A stretch of DNA of 64,000 nt from Spirosoma profusum (GTDB lineage Bacteria > Bacteroidota > Bacteroidia > Cytophagales > Spirosomataceae), in assembly GCF_014699005.1 (NCBI RefSeq), contig NZ_JACWZY010000008.1:225872-289871 (forward strand), read 5' to 3'. Within the stretch, counting starts at the first letter, position 1. Each line of letters begins with the position of its first letter. The notes beneath the pieces were generated by a model. That model saw only the letters and a list, made by a program, of their open reading frames with translations. It was not told the origin of the DNA and did no database searches. This document shows positions 43,064-53,800 of the stretch, piece after piece. Made by a program: the position numbers and the translations under genes.

Positions 43064-45565
43064 ATGGATACACGGCGCGAGTTTTTGAAAAAAGCGGCTC
43101 TATTGGCGGGCGGTGCAGGCATCTGGGACGGCCTGCCGGAATCTATCCAGAAAGCGATGACCATTGCGCCAGCGCCGGGCAGTACGTATCTGGATGCTGA
43201 ACACGTCGTCATTCTGATGCAGGAAAACCGCTCGTTCGACCATACGTATGGTACGCTTCAGGGCGTTCGTGGATTTAATGATCCACGCGCCATTACGTTG
43301 CCGAACAAGAATAAAGTCTGGTTTCAGAGCAATCCGGCCGGCGAAACCTACGCCCCTTTCCGGCTGAACATACACGACACCAAATCCACCTGGATGAGTT
43401 CGCTGCCGCACTCGTGGGCGAATCAGGTGGATGCCCGCAACGGTGGCAAATATGACCGCTGGCTCGAAGCCAAACCGTCGGGGCATAAAGAGTATGCGCA
43501 CATGCCGCTCACGATGGGCTATTACGACCGAAAGGATATTCCGTTTTATTACGCCCTTGCCGATGCGTTTACCGTTTGCGACCAGCATTTCTGCTCATCG
43601 CTGACCGGCACGACACCCAACCGACTGTATCTCTGGAGTGGCACTGTTCGTGAAAAACATTCGATGGACGTAAAGGCGCGGGTACGTAACGAAGACACTG
43701 ATTATGACAGACTTGCCAGTTGGCCCACCTTCCCCGAACGGCTGGAAGACAACGGCATTTCCTGGCGCATTTATCAGAACGAAATCAACTTATCGACAGG
43801 ATTTACGGGCGAGGAAGATGGCTGGCTGGCCAATTTCAGCGACAATCCAATCGAGTGGTTTTCACAGTATAATGTTAAGTTTTCGGACAGTTATCAGCGG
43901 TATCGGGCAGAAGCGCTACGTACCTTACCCAACGAAATAAAAGCCCTTGAGCAGCAGGTCAGTACGTTAGCCGAGACCAGCAAAGAAGGCGTTGCTGCCC
44001 GAAAGACGCTTCAACAAAAAACAGCCTTACTGAAAGAGTTGACCGACGAAGGCGACCGATACGTAGCCAGTAATTTTGAGAAGTTGTCGGCCCGCGAGAA
44101 AGCGCTGCACCAGAAGGCGTTTACCACCAATGTCAACGATCCGCACCACCGCCAGTTAGACCGCCTGACGTATCAGGACGGCGACGTAACGCGAAACGTA
44201 GCGATTCCGAAAGGTGATACGTTGCACCAGTTTCGAGCCGATGTACAATCGGGAAAATTGCCGACGGTTTCGTGGATTATAGCGCCGGAAAACTTCTCTG
44301 ACCATCCGGGAGCGCCCTGGTACGGATCGTGGTATCTATCTGAAATTCTGGACATTCTCACCAAAAATCCGGATGTCTGGAAGAAAACCATTTTCATTCT
44401 GACTTACGACGAAAACGACGGTTATTTCGACCACGTACCGCCGTTTGTAGCTCCTCACCCCAACCGCCCTGAAACGGGAAAGGTATCTAAAGGCATTGAT
44501 ACGGCGTCGGAACACGTCAGCATGGAACAGGAGTTAAAGCGGAACGTAGCGAATCCGAAAAAAGACGCCCGCGAAAGCTCTATCGGTTTGGGGTACCGAG
44601 TGCCTATGGTAGTGGCGTCGCCCTGGAGCCGGGGTGGTTACGTTTGCTCGGAAGTGTTCGACCATACGTCGGTGTTGCAGTTTCTGGAAGGATTTCTGAG
44701 TCAGAAAACGAAAAAGCCAATTCAGGAAACCAACATCAGCAACTGGCGACGTACTGTTTGTGGCGATCTGACATCAGTCTTTCGTCCGTACAATGGCGAG
44801 AAATACCCATTACCGACTGCGGTTCAGCGTGATACGTTCATCGAAGGCATTCATAAGGCACAGTTCAAGGACGTACCGTCGGGTTACCGGGCGCTGAGTA
44901 AAACTGAACTGGAAGCGTTGAATCAATCAAAATCATCGTTGATGGTGCATCAGGAAAAAGGAACCCGCCCGTCCTGCGCCCTCCCCTACCAACTCTCGGC
45001 CGATGGTAATCTCAGCTCCGACAATCGCCAGTTTAACATTACGTTTAGCGTGCATAACAACCGGTTTGGAAAGGCCACGGCGGGCGCGCCGTTCACGGTT
45101 TACAATATGGCCGATCACTCGGTGCGTGACTACGCCGTTAGAGCTGGCGACGTAGTGAATGATACGTTTCCCGTAACGCCGGATGCTACGTATCATTTTC
45201 GGGTGTACGGCCCCAACGGTTTCTTCCGTGAGTTTATGGGAAAAGCGGCACAACCTTCTTTGACGATACGTTGCGTCGATGATAGCCCATCATTAACAAC
45301 ACCCAAACTGACGATTCAACTAAGTAGTCAGAGTGAAAAGCCGTGGAAAATCAGCGTGATCGATAACGCTTACAAACAAGATACACAACGACGCACGCAC
45401 AGTGGTAAATCTACTACGTTGAGTCTGGACCTGAAAAAAAGCTTCGGATGGTACGATTTCAGTATTCGTGTCGAAGGTGATACGTCGTTCGAACAGCGTT
45501 ACGCCGGCCGTATTGAAACCGGGGCCAGCAGTATCAGTGACCCGTTTATGGGTGGGGTGGTGTAA
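43064..45565 (+). CDS. Phosphocholine-specific phospholipase C (acid phosphatase AcpA superfamily)
   Basis: 833 residues. Twin-arginine signal MDTRREFLKKAALLAGGAG, then the catalytic N terminus VILMQENRSFDHTYGTLQGVRGF, with metal ligands in the ENRSFDH and LTYDENDGYFDH segments and a late DHTSVLQFLE motif. Two C-terminal beta domains (DUF756-type) occupy about 640-830. Such enzymes hydrolyse phosphatidylcholine or sphingomyelin to phosphocholine; export is by Tat. A substrate with a phosphonate head group is conceivable given the phosphonate genes nearby, but this is speculation. Confidence 0.9.
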   Translation: MDTRREFLKKAALLAGGAGIWDGLPESIQKAMTIAPAPGSTYLDAEHVVILMQENRSFDHTYGTLQGVRGFNDPRAITLPNKNKVWFQSNPAGETYAPFRLNIHDTKSTWMSSLPHSWANQVDARNGGKYDRWLEAKPSGHKEYAHMPLTMGYYDRKDIPFYYALADAFTVCDQHFCSSLTGTTPNRLYLWSGTVREKHSMDVKARVRNEDTDYDRLASWPTFPERLEDNGISWRIYQNEINLSTGFTGEEDGWLANFSDNPIEWFSQYNVKFSDSYQRYRAEALRTLPNEIKALEQQVSTLAETSKEGVAARKTLQQKTALLKELTDEGDRYVASNFEKLSAREKALHQKAFTTNVNDPHHRQLDRLTYQDGDVTRNVAIPKGDTLHQFRADVQSGKLPTVSWIIAPENFSDHPGAPWYGSWYLSEILDILTKNPDVWKKTIFILTYDENDGYFDHVPPFVAPHPNRPETGKVSKGIDTASEHVSMEQELKRNVANPKKDARESSIGLGYRVPMVVASPWSRGGYVCSEVFDHTSVLQFLEGFLSQKTKKPIQETNISNWRRTVCGDLTSVFRPYNGEKYPLPTAVQRDTFIEGIHKAQFKDVPSGYRALSKTELEALNQSKSSLMVHQEKGTRPSCALPYQLSADGNLSSDNRQFNITFSVHNNRFGKATAGAPFTVYNMADHSVRDYAVRAGDVVNDTFPVTPDATYHFRVYGPNGFFREFMGKAAQPSLTIRCVDDSPSLTTPKLTIQLSSQSEKPWKISVIDNAYKQDTQRRTHSGKSTTLSLDLKKSFGWYDFSIRVEGDTSFEQRYAGRIETGASSISDPFMGGVV

Positions 45566-45606
45566 ACTGACAGGCGTCAGTAGTTAACGTGAATTATGGG
45601 TAAGTG

Positions 45607-45640
45607 AACGTATTGCTGTCGCATAGGGCTTCGACAGCAT
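45607..45640. repeat. Partial copy of the 40951 repeat
   Basis: AACGTATTGCTG followed by a few changes and then GGGCTTCGACAG matches one arm of the inverted repeat at 40951. It lies between convergent genes with no second arm. Confidence 0.6.
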
Positions 45641-45683
45641 ATAGTTTTAAAATCAGGCGATTACCCTGTCACTTGTCTATCAC

Positions 45684-46124
45684 TTATAAATTATCAATAT
45701 TCTTGTGGGTAATCACATTGCCACGTTCATCCATGGGAATATATGGATTGTAAGCCACTTCAAGAACATTGTCTTCTACGTCAGCAAAACAGAAGAAGTA
45801 ACCGCCAAAAGGCGTATCCTGAGGTTCGTTCAGGATTTTAACCTCTTTTGCGTTCAGTTCTTTAAATAATACATCAACCTCTTCCTTCGAATTTACATTG
45901 CAGGACAATGTAAGGGATCGGAAACCGTTTCCCGTAGCTGATACGCCTGCTCCTGTTGCCAGGCTATTTCGGTCGAAAAGACTGAACAGAAAACCATTCA
46001 TCTTATAAAAGACAATATCTTTATTTTCAGCTTCTGTTTGCCAGCCGAGCTTTTCGGAGTAAAAACTCTTCATAGCTGCCAGATTATCTGTACCTAACGT
46101 AATAACACTTAGTCTCTGATCCAT
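45684..46124 (-). CDS. VOC-family (glyoxalase-like) protein
   Basis: 146 residues. A single vicinal-oxygen-chelate unit with LSVITLGTDNLAAMKSFYSE at the start, VDVLFKELNAKEVKIL, and the end YFFCFADVEDNVLEVAYNP. One module means it must dimerise to make a site. Members range from resistance proteins to dioxygenases; function is not assignable. Cytoplasmic. Confidence 0.88.
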   Translation of the reverse strand: MDQRLSVITLGTDNLAAMKSFYSEKLGWQTEAENKDIVFYKMNGFLFSLFDRNSLATGAGVSATGNGFRSLTLSCNVNSKEEVDVLFKELNAKEVKILNEPQDTPFGGYFFCFADVEDNVLEVAYNPYIPMDERGNVITHKNIDNL

Positions 46125-46261
46125 TTTGTTATCTATTTCACGTTCGCTACTTTGTTATTGTAGGTAACTCGATGCGAGTATAAACAGTTAGATAAAAGCA
46201 AGCTCTAACGTGCTAGTCAACTGGCACTAAACCAACAATTTCGTATTCATACACTAAGAGC

Positions 46262-47551
46262 CTAAATGCCTTCATAGGCGGATTGCGGAGCGTGCGATTT
46301 GGCAGAAAAACGCCCTTTGAAATACAGAAAGGAAGCAGCCACCAACACAATGTAGAGAATAGCCAACGTATACGCGCCGTAAATAAAAAACTCCCGGTAA
46401 CTGATGTTTGCGTGACCGAAGTTTTTATAAAGCAGTACGCCTACGCTGCCAAGATAGCCATACCAGTCGGCTAACGTAACGATAAATCCCACCGTGCTAA
46501 CGTAGCGAAACGACGCAATCAATCGCTCGAAATAGAGTCCATTGCAGGGCACGTAGGCCATATAAAGTCCCAAGCCGGTGAGCAGAAACCAGTTGCCGGG
46601 TGAGAGTGAACCAATTGTATAGGCATACGTACTAAGCCCAACCAATGCACCACCAGCCAGCATCAGTACGTTCAGTAGTGTAAAGGCACGAAAATTATCT
46701 GTAACTCGCTGAAGTAAAGCCATAACCACCAGAATACCGAACGCCACCATCGTTTCGGTTTTGGCGAAAATACCAGCGTTTTCGACACCTGCATCCTTTA
46801 GAATTTCAGGGCCGAAATTGTCGCGAAAATCGCGGAATGCGGAGAGCAGTACGTAAGATAAAATCAGGAGAATCAGGCCGGGACGAAAGTTTTGTACGAA
46901 CGCCCTACGTTCGTCGGCATTCATCGGTTTGCGCGTGGTACGTAGTGCCTGGTCTTCGTCGGTTGGCGGAGGTAACAGCGTCAGGCCGTAAATGGAAATG
47001 AGCATCGGAATAATGAACAGGCTGCCCGTTACGAAGGGGAGCCAGAACTCCGATATACCCCACGCGCTTTTGATGGTCAACGCCACCGTTTTCACGAATC
47101 CCGACGCAAAAATGAACGACGCGGTCAGGCCAGCCACCAGCGCATCGGTTTGCCGACGGCCTTCCAGAAATCTCAGCATAGTGCCATAAATCAGGCCGAG
47201 GGGCAGGCCATTCAGAAACAGAAACACGATGTTCCAGGGGGCAGGCACCAGCGCAAAACAAAGCAGCGCCAGCAGCGCAATGGCCACATAAATCAGAATA
47301 TTGATTGCACGTTTTGCGGGCGACATTTCCGAAACCACTTTCACACCGATACCCTTCGAGACGGCATAGCCAAACACCTGCGCCGTCACCAGCCAGATTT
47401 TATAGCTTACTCCGGCAAACGTCATACCTTCGAACGTAACGGCGGTGATACCCCGTCTGAAGGCGTACATACAGGCATATGTACAAAAGGCCACAACGGC
47501 CCCGTAAATGACGAACGTAGTAGGGTTACGGAGAAAAGCGGGTGAACGCAT
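46262..47551 (-). CDS. DUF5690-family MFS transporter
   Basis: 429 residues, about 12 TM helices. The N terminus AFCTYACMYAFRRGITAVTF resembles organophosphate:Pi antiporters (UhpC/GlpT type). DUF5690 is a Bacteroidota family related to MFS carriers. Its position next to a PhnZ-like gene and in line with an aminophosphonate oxidase and phosphonatase suggests phosphonate or phosphoester uptake across the inner membrane. Substrate assignment is inference from family resemblance and context. Confidence 0.8.
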   Translation of the reverse strand: MRSPAFLRNPTTFVIYGAVVAFCTYACMYAFRRGITAVTFEGMTFAGVSYKIWLVTAQVFGYAVSKGIGVKVVSEMSPAKRAINILIYVAIALLALLCFALVPAPWNIVFLFLNGLPLGLIYGTMLRFLEGRRQTDALVAGLTASFIFASGFVKTVALTIKSAWGISEFWLPFVTGSLFIIPMLISIYGLTLLPPPTDEDQALRTTRKPMNADERRAFVQNFRPGLILLILSYVLLSAFRDFRDNFGPEILKDAGVENAGIFAKTETMVAFGILVVMALLQRVTDNFRAFTLLNVLMLAGGALVGLSTYAYTIGSLSPGNWFLLTGLGLYMAYVPCNGLYFERLIASFRYVSTVGFIVTLADWYGYLGSVGVLLYKNFGHANISYREFFIYGAYTLAILYIVLVAASFLYFKGRFSAKSHAPQSAYEGI

Positions 47552-47646
47552 AGTTTATTGAAAAGGCTTCGGAACGGCAGAAGCATGACAAAATAGTAAA
47601 TAATGGCCAGCTCACCAACGCTACGTTCCCCAAACTGGGTAATAGT

Positions 47647-48189
47647 CTAATAACCAGCGCTCCGCCGACAGATAGCCATGTAGTACTCCATGTCGGGTGT
47701 GGGTAATTGGGGAATTTTAGCCTGCTCGTCCCAGGTACGTAGCAGTAAAATTCCTTTAAAATAAGGATTTGTTTCGAAAGCTGCGGCCTCCCCTGCCGTC
47801 ATCGGACCGCCCTGAAATTCGAGGGTTTTCAAACTAGCTTCCGACAATCGGGCAAAGTAATTCGGATTCTTGAAAACCAGATACCGCTTGGCATTGACGT
47901 GGTTTTCAATCAATTGCGCCACTTTTTCCGAGAATCCACGTTCACGCAGGTAGTCGGCACCCAGTTTTTCATGGTCTACCGTACCGTAACCATCCATATA
48001 ATCACCGGCCAGTTCGGGTGGCAACAGGTGCCCAATGTCGTGCAGAAATGCAGCCGCAATGGTATCATCGTCAGCACCCGACTGCTCCGCCAGAAGAGCA
48101 CATTGCAGGGCGTGTTCAAGCTGCGTAATGGGTTCACCAAAGTACTCATCCTGACCACTTTGCGCGAATAAATTTCGAATAGATTCCAT
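47647..48189 (-). CDS. PhnZ-like HD-domain mixed-valent di-iron oxygenase
   Basis: 180 residues. HD motif order is complete: QLEHALQCALLAEQ (His with preceding Glu-type acid), FLHDIGHLLPPE (His-Asp), DHEKLGADYL (His) and the later IENHVNAKRYL (His). The sequence matches the phosphonate-degradation-associated HDIG family (TIGR03276), whose characterised member PhnZ cleaves the C-P bond of 2-amino-1-hydroxyethylphosphonate to glycine and phosphate. The usual hydroxylating partner PhnY is not in the window. It lies 5 bp from the metallophosphoesterase gene and is transcribed after it. Confidence 0.82.
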   Translation of the reverse strand: MESIRNLFAQSGQDEYFGEPITQLEHALQCALLAEQSGADDDTIAAAFLHDIGHLLPPELAGDYMDGYGTVDHEKLGADYLRERGFSEKVAQLIENHVNAKRYLVFKNPNYFARLSEASLKTLEFQGGPMTAGEAAAFETNPYFKGILLLRTWDEQAKIPQLPTPDMEYYMAICRRSAGY

Positions 48190-48194
48190 GCGAG

Positions 48195-49115
48195 TTAGCT
48201 GTATTGCAGATAGGTACGTTCTACGGTGCCGTCATCGTAAAGATCAAAAAGCGCATAGCCCGCTTTGGTTTGCTGAAACGTATCGGCTTTCCACCAGTTT
48301 CCGCATACGGCGCCATTGCAGAGATACGTAACACCATTATAATCAACCCGATCCAGTAAATGCATATGGCCGCTCAGGGCTGCTTTTACGTTCGGATACT
48401 GATAAAACAGCTTCAGCAATTCCGGTGTATTCGACAAAACGACCGCGCCTGAAATAGACCAGTTACCATTTTCCACATTCTGCTCGTTGAAGAAACTGGT
48501 AGGGCTAAAAATAGGAATATGCGACAGAATCAGTACGGGCGTTTTCGAATCAGTTTTTGCCAGATCGCCTTTCAGCCACTCCATTTGTTCCGGGTCAATA
48601 AAACCAGTGTACCACTTGTTTTCTGGGGTAAGTTGCACGCTGTCGAGGATGATAAAATGCCAGCCGTTCCGATCAAAACTTCGGTAACGATTGCCGATTT
48701 TCATCAGGTCAACGGCCCATTTCTTACCATACATCGGGTCGCTTTTAGCCTGTTCGTACCCCCAGATATCGTGATTTCCAATGCAGTATTCAATGGGCAA
48801 CGAATTCTCGGCTTTTGCTACCGTATGCCAGGCGTCCCACTGTTTCTGAACTTCAGCCCGGTCTACCTTCAACGCATCCATAATCACATCGCCACCATGC
48901 AGAATAAACGACGGCTTATCGGCTTGACTCTGCACCTGATGAAAGCATTTGGCGACGCCTTGCATCGGCGTGGTATCGGGTGTGATGTGCGTATCGCCCA
49001 TATAGGCAAAACGTAACGAGCGTTTGCGAGCGGCCACAACCGACGCTGGCTGGGTCAGCGATTCGGGCAAGAAAGGAAGCAGCGAAGCTGATTTGAGGAG
49101 GGTCCTACGGTTCAT
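48195..49115 (-). CDS. Exported calcineurin-like metallophosphoesterase
   Basis: 306 residues from ATG 49115 (MNRRTLLKSASLLPF, a Tat-like or Sec signal); the longer frame starts inside a repeat hairpin. Metal-binding motifs are in order: YMGDTHIT, LHGGDVIMD, IGNHDIWG, LILSHIPIF and LSGHMHLLD. It hydrolyses phosphoesters in the periplasm. With its operon partners it may strip phosphate esters from a phosphonate-containing ligand before uptake (inference). Confidence 0.87.
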   Translation of the reverse strand: MNRRTLLKSASLLPFLPESLTQPASVVAARKRSLRFAYMGDTHITPDTTPMQGVAKCFHQVQSQADKPSFILHGGDVIMDALKVDRAEVQKQWDAWHTVAKAENSLPIEYCIGNHDIWGYEQAKSDPMYGKKWAVDLMKIGNRYRSFDRNGWHFIILDSVQLTPENKWYTGFIDPEQMEWLKGDLAKTDSKTPVLILSHIPIFSPTSFFNEQNVENGNWSISGAVVLSNTPELLKLFYQYPNVKAALSGHMHLLDRVDYNGVTYLCNGAVCGNWWKADTFQQTKAGYALFDLYDDGTVERTYLQYS

Positions 49116-49122
49116 AAAGCTT

Positions 49123-49208
49123 GATGAGTGATAAATGATGAACGATGAGTGACGAACAAAGGTAGCTTGATAATTAAACCGTTCATCACTCATCGCTCAT
49201 CACTTGTC
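49123..49208. repeat. Heptanucleotide-repeat hairpin A
   Basis: Left arm: five 7-bp units of type GATRARY from 49123 to 49157 (GATGAGT GATAAAT ...). Right arm: four complementary units from 49181 to 49208 (GTTCATC ACTCATC ...). The arms pair imperfectly around a 23-nt loop, between the SusD stop and the phosphoesterase start. Confidence 0.75.
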
Positions 49209-49214
49209 GCTAAT

Positions 49215-50777
49215 TTACTTCAGCAACCACATTGTGTCGTTAATATCGTCTTTCCCAGCATATTGGCTCTGGATCGACGTAGCGTAATTCGTGGTATTGT
49301 ACGAACGTTCGGAAGTTGGGTACTGCCACCGTTTCGGGATGCGCTGGCTGTTACCCGTTCCAGGACCAATCAGGAAGGTAGGCACACCTGTACGGCGCTG
49401 ATTATAAAATGCTTCCAGCCCTGAATTCTGAAAAAATGCCAGGTATTTCTGGGTCAGAATCTGCGTCAGACCAGCAGCCGAATTGCCCGCGTATTTAACG
49501 GCTGGCTGGGCGTAATACGTGGCAAAATTAACCGCAACCTGATACGTAGTAAAATTTCGATAACCGCCATCCGCCGAGAAAAATACATCATTGTTACCAT
49601 CCTTCAGGCCATAAAACGACCACGACTCCTGAATACCTTTCTGGTAATACGTCTCGGCATTGCCGCTAGCCCAGCCCCGGTTGATACCTTCTGCAATATT
49701 AAATTGTAGTTCGGGGTAGCCGATGATGATATACGGTTCAGCGGTATACGTACTATAATAGCGTTTCCGGTTCTGGAACGAATAATCACCTTTATTCGCT
49801 TTCGACGACATATCGGCCAAATCCTCTCCCGACGACGCTCCCACGAAAGCCGCAAAATCGGTTGGTTTAACACCAGCGGCCAGTTTAGTGGCTGCTGGCT
49901 CGGCTACCACAAACGTACGCGGGTCTTTCAGTGAAGTCAACGTACCGAGATACGTAGCGGCCATGTTTTCGCGCGTAGCGTTCTGTCCAAAATTATCCGG
50001 ATTGCGCGGGTATTTGTTGAACGTACTGTTATAAACGTACTGGAGGTTATCATCGGAACTGGCCATTACCGGAAACTTCGTCGGGTTGCTCAACACTTCC
50101 GCGAAACGCTGTTTTACGTTCAGGTCCGTGTCTGTTTCTTTTTTACTCAAGCTAATCAAAACGCGCAGTTTATACGTATTCACAGCTTTCTGCCACTTAC
50201 TCAAGCTGTTGCTAAAATAAATATCGCCCTGCTGGTTGTTATCATTTTTGGCAATCAGTGCCGCCAGGTCGGTGTTGGCCTCATCGAGCCATTTCAGGGC
50301 CTGTACATATACGTCTTTTTGTGTGTTGTATGTCGGTGTCAGATTGCTTTGTCCTTTGAGCGCGTCATTCAGCGGAATATCGCCTACACGCTGGCTCATG
50401 TTCACGAAATAATACGCCCGAAAAAACTTGCCCAGCGCCGAATAGGCGTTCACATCGGGTAAACCAGTCCGTTTGGCCTCCTCCTCCATTTTCACTACGT
50501 TCTTCAGCGTAGTATACTGAAAACCAGTAGTAGTCCAGGTATATTCGTTGGTCGCGTAGTAGTTGTAATTACTGGCGTAGAACTGATTCCAACGTTGTTC
50601 CGGTCCCCAGCCACCGCTACCAGCAGATGAATAAAGGTCGTTCAATATCCCGTTGAAAACCAGTGATGGAGTGGCATTAGTTGGCCGGTTGGGGTCTTTT
50701 TCGAGCTCTTCGAACGACTGCTCACAACTCGCCAGCGCGAGCGCGAAAAAGGGAAGAATGAATTTATAAAGTTTCAT
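49215..50777 (-). CDS. SusD/RagB-family outer-membrane lipoprotein
   Basis: 520 residues. Lipoprotein signal MKLYKFILPFFALALASC, then EKDPNRPTNATP, typical of the SusD-like_2 subfamily. Mid-protein TPR-like helices include YYFVNMSQRVGDIPLNDAL and YVQALKWLDEANTDLAALI. It caps a TonB-dependent SusC barrel and binds the ligand. It is cotranscribed with SusC (87 bp upstream). Neighbours encode phosphonate and phosphoester enzymes, not glycoside hydrolases. Confidence 0.9.
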   Translation of the reverse strand: MKLYKFILPFFALALASCEQSFEELEKDPNRPTNATPSLVFNGILNDLYSSAGSGGWGPEQRWNQFYASNYNYYATNEYTWTTTGFQYTTLKNVVKMEEEAKRTGLPDVNAYSALGKFFRAYYFVNMSQRVGDIPLNDALKGQSNLTPTYNTQKDVYVQALKWLDEANTDLAALIAKNDNNQQGDIYFSNSLSKWQKAVNTYKLRVLISLSKKETDTDLNVKQRFAEVLSNPTKFPVMASSDDNLQYVYNSTFNKYPRNPDNFGQNATRENMAATYLGTLTSLKDPRTFVVAEPAATKLAAGVKPTDFAAFVGASSGEDLADMSSKANKGDYSFQNRKRYYSTYTAEPYIIIGYPELQFNIAEGINRGWASGNAETYYQKGIQESWSFYGLKDGNNDVFFSADGGYRNFTTYQVAVNFATYYAQPAVKYAGNSAAGLTQILTQKYLAFFQNSGLEAFYNQRRTGVPTFLIGPGTGNSQRIPKRWQYPTSERSYNTTNYATSIQSQYAGKDDINDTMWLLK

Positions 50778-50785
50778 AGTTGTAA

Positions 50786-50860
50786 AGTCATTAGTCGACA
50801 GTCATCAGTCGCTAGTCATCAGAGTTTTTTACTGACGCTAGCGGCTAATGACTATCAACT
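50786..50860. repeat. Heptanucleotide-repeat hairpin B
   Basis: Left arm: five 7-bp units beginning AGTC (AGTCATT AGTCGAC ...) at 50786-50820. Right arm: units beginning CT (CTAATGA CTATCAA ...) at 50831-50860. The arms pair around a T-rich loop between the SusC stop and SusD start. Confidence 0.7.
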
Positions 50861-50864
50861 CGTT

Positions 50865-53800
50865 TTAGAATGTCAGATTCAGGTTAATACCATACCGGCG
50901 CGTGGTCGGTGTTTGCAGATCAGACGTACCACCGGTTACAAACTGGTCGAGGTCGAGGTCGTTACGTTCGGCGAAATAGAGCAGGTTGCGTCCCACCACC
51001 GACACCGTTGCCTGTCGTACGCCAACGCGATTCAGGAACGTATTGGGCAAGGTATACCCGATAACCACTTCGCGTAGTTTGGCATAGCTCCGACTGATTA
51101 GGAACGCTTCCGTTTGACCGTACACCCGCGCTACGTAATCCTGCGCAAAGGTTTTCGTGGTATTCGGTACGTATTTCAACTCGCCGTAATTCACTACGTT
51201 GCCTACTGGGTCGTAGTTAATGGTGCCGCTGCTGAGTTGCACGCCTTCGCCCAGATACGCTTTCACGCCCAGTACATCCTGTTTACGAGCTTCGCCAAGA
51301 GCGCCCTGCGCCGTTTCGAGGTTACGACCGCCCTGATACGTCTTCTGCTTAATGTAATCGCCGATTACACCGCCAACCCGGCCATCGAACTGGAAGCTGA
51401 AATTCCAGTTTTTGTAGGCAAAACGGTTGTTGATGCCCCACACGAATTTTGGATTGACATAACCCAGAAACTGCGACACCGGATTGACGATGGGCCGGCC
51501 ACCAGCATCGTTGATAAGTTGTCCATCCGGCGTGCGTACAAACGCGCCAGAATAGTAGCCGTCCGTCCGGTCGCCGGCTGTGATGAAGCGACTGGAACTG
51601 CTTCCACCGACGAAGAAATTCGACGCCAACGTATTGATATTCCCCTCAGGATAAACCTCTTTTAGCTTCTCGGTATAAGTCGAATAGTTGGCTACTACGT
51701 CCCAGCTCAGACCACTCGTAGTACGTAGCGCTTTGCCCGTTACCGACACCTCTACCCCACTCTTCTGTGTTCGGATACCATTGACCAGACGTTCAGTATA
51801 ACCCGTTGTTTCAGAGGTAGGTAATTTGAAAATCCGAGGACCATCATTGCTCACAAAATAAGCCGCATCAAGTGCAATCCGGTTATTCAGGAAACGAGCG
51901 TCCAGACCAACTTCAATCTGCGATGTTGAATTCGGTTTCAGGTTCGGGTTGTTCAGCGAGTTGGTATAATACGCAGCAGGACGATTATTATACGCCAGCG
52001 GCACCGAATACACAGCTGCGTTCTCATACGTAGGACCGCCATAAGAAGAAGCGTAGTTATCACCATATCCAAGCGGGAACGACAGCCCCGGTGTTGAGCC
52101 AATTGTCGCGGCCGTCAGACCGTCTTTCACGTTGGCATACGACGCCCGCAGTTTCAGGAACGACACTACGTCCGGTAGCTTGATGTAATCCGAAACCACC
52201 GTACTCAGCGCCACCGACGGATAGAAGTACGTATTGTTACCTTTGGGCAAGGTCGAAAGTTTATCGACACGGCCCGTGGTGGATAACGTAGCAAGGTTGC
52301 GGAACGTAAAATCAGCTGAGTAATAAGCCGATAGCACTCGCATGTTGGCTGTGTAGTTGGTCGCCATAACCGGATTTGAGGAGTTCGCGAAGTTGTACAC
52401 GCCCGGTACGTTCAGGTAGTTGGTGCTGGCGAAATCAGAATTGTAGTTCAGTACGCGCAACTCTCCACCAGCCAGCGCACTGATAGCCAGATCAGGTGTT
52501 ACGTTCTTGTTATACTGAAGCAGCACCTGGTTGATGTTGTCCGACAGATTCCGGCGGTCTTCGCGGTAATCGCCCCGCGCTTCTTCCCGTCCATACACCG
52601 TCATCGAGTACGGGAATTTCTCGGTACGTAGCAGATTCCAGCTTGTCAATTGTGTCTTTCCGGTCAATTGCAGACCATCGGCAATCTGGTAACGTAGTGA
52701 GGTATAGCCATATAGGTCGTTTTTATAGTGACCACGTAACCAGTATTCGGCCATGAACCAGGGATTGTTGTAGCGTTGATATTCGGCGTAAATCTGCTGC
52801 GTACCTTCTTTGCCCGGTTGCCAGATTTGTTTCATATCATCTACGTTCCAGTCGGCCCCGCCCCAGATTGCCATGTTGTAAATCAGCGAGTTTGGGCCGT
52901 AGTTAACGTCGGGAAAATTAGGCGTAGCCTGGCGACTGTAGTTGATATTCGACTCAAACCGAAGTTTGGGTGAGAAGTTGTAGCCCAGCGACGTATTGAA
53001 GTTGGTGATATTCAACTTCGAATTCGGAACCAAACCGCGCTGGTAGTTGTGCGACAGTGAAAACCGCAAATCATGCTTCTCACCCGACGACGAAACGGCG
53101 ATATTATTGGTCGACAAAATACCCGTCTGGATGAACCGTTTCAGATTGTCTTTTCCGCGAGCCGTCCAGGGTGTTGGTGTGCGTTTGCCCGTAGCCGGGT
53201 CAATCGGGCTGTCATATTGCGGTAACAAACGACCGTCTAGCGGTGGCCCCCAGATGTCGTAATCACCATCGTTTTTACCGTTGCCTTTACCATCCACGAA
53301 CTCATAAACACCGTGATCGCCAGGGCCGTATTCATCCTGTAGTTTCGGAATAGCAATGAATCCCTGATCAAACTGCTGGCTGGTGTTCACTTCGACCGAG
53401 AAGCCGCGTTTGTCTTTCGAACCGCGTTTGGTCGTAATCAGAATCGCGCCGTTTTTTCCCCGGAAGCCATACAACGCCGACGCCGACGCGCCTTTCAGTA
53501 CGGTATAGGTTTCAATATCGTCGTTGCTGATGTTCCAGGTATCGGAGTTGATGGGTACACCATCGACCACAAACAAGACGTCGGTGTTGCCACGTAGCGA
53601 AATCGTCGGGCGACGTAGCAGTTCGGCGGAAGGACCAATTGTCAAACCAGCTACTTTACCCACCAGCGAGTTAATTGGGTTGGGTTCACGCGCTTTCACC
53701 AGCGACAGTCCATCTACCGTCTGAATGGCCACGCCCGTATTTCTGACGTCTTTTTTAATCCCAAGCGCAGTCACAACTACCTCGTTCAACGCTTTAGGGC

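Noticed and set aside
51114..51665. 183-residue open frame opposite susC
   Set aside because: Lies wholly inside the coding sequence of a clear TonB-dependent receptor on the other strand and has no protein-family character.
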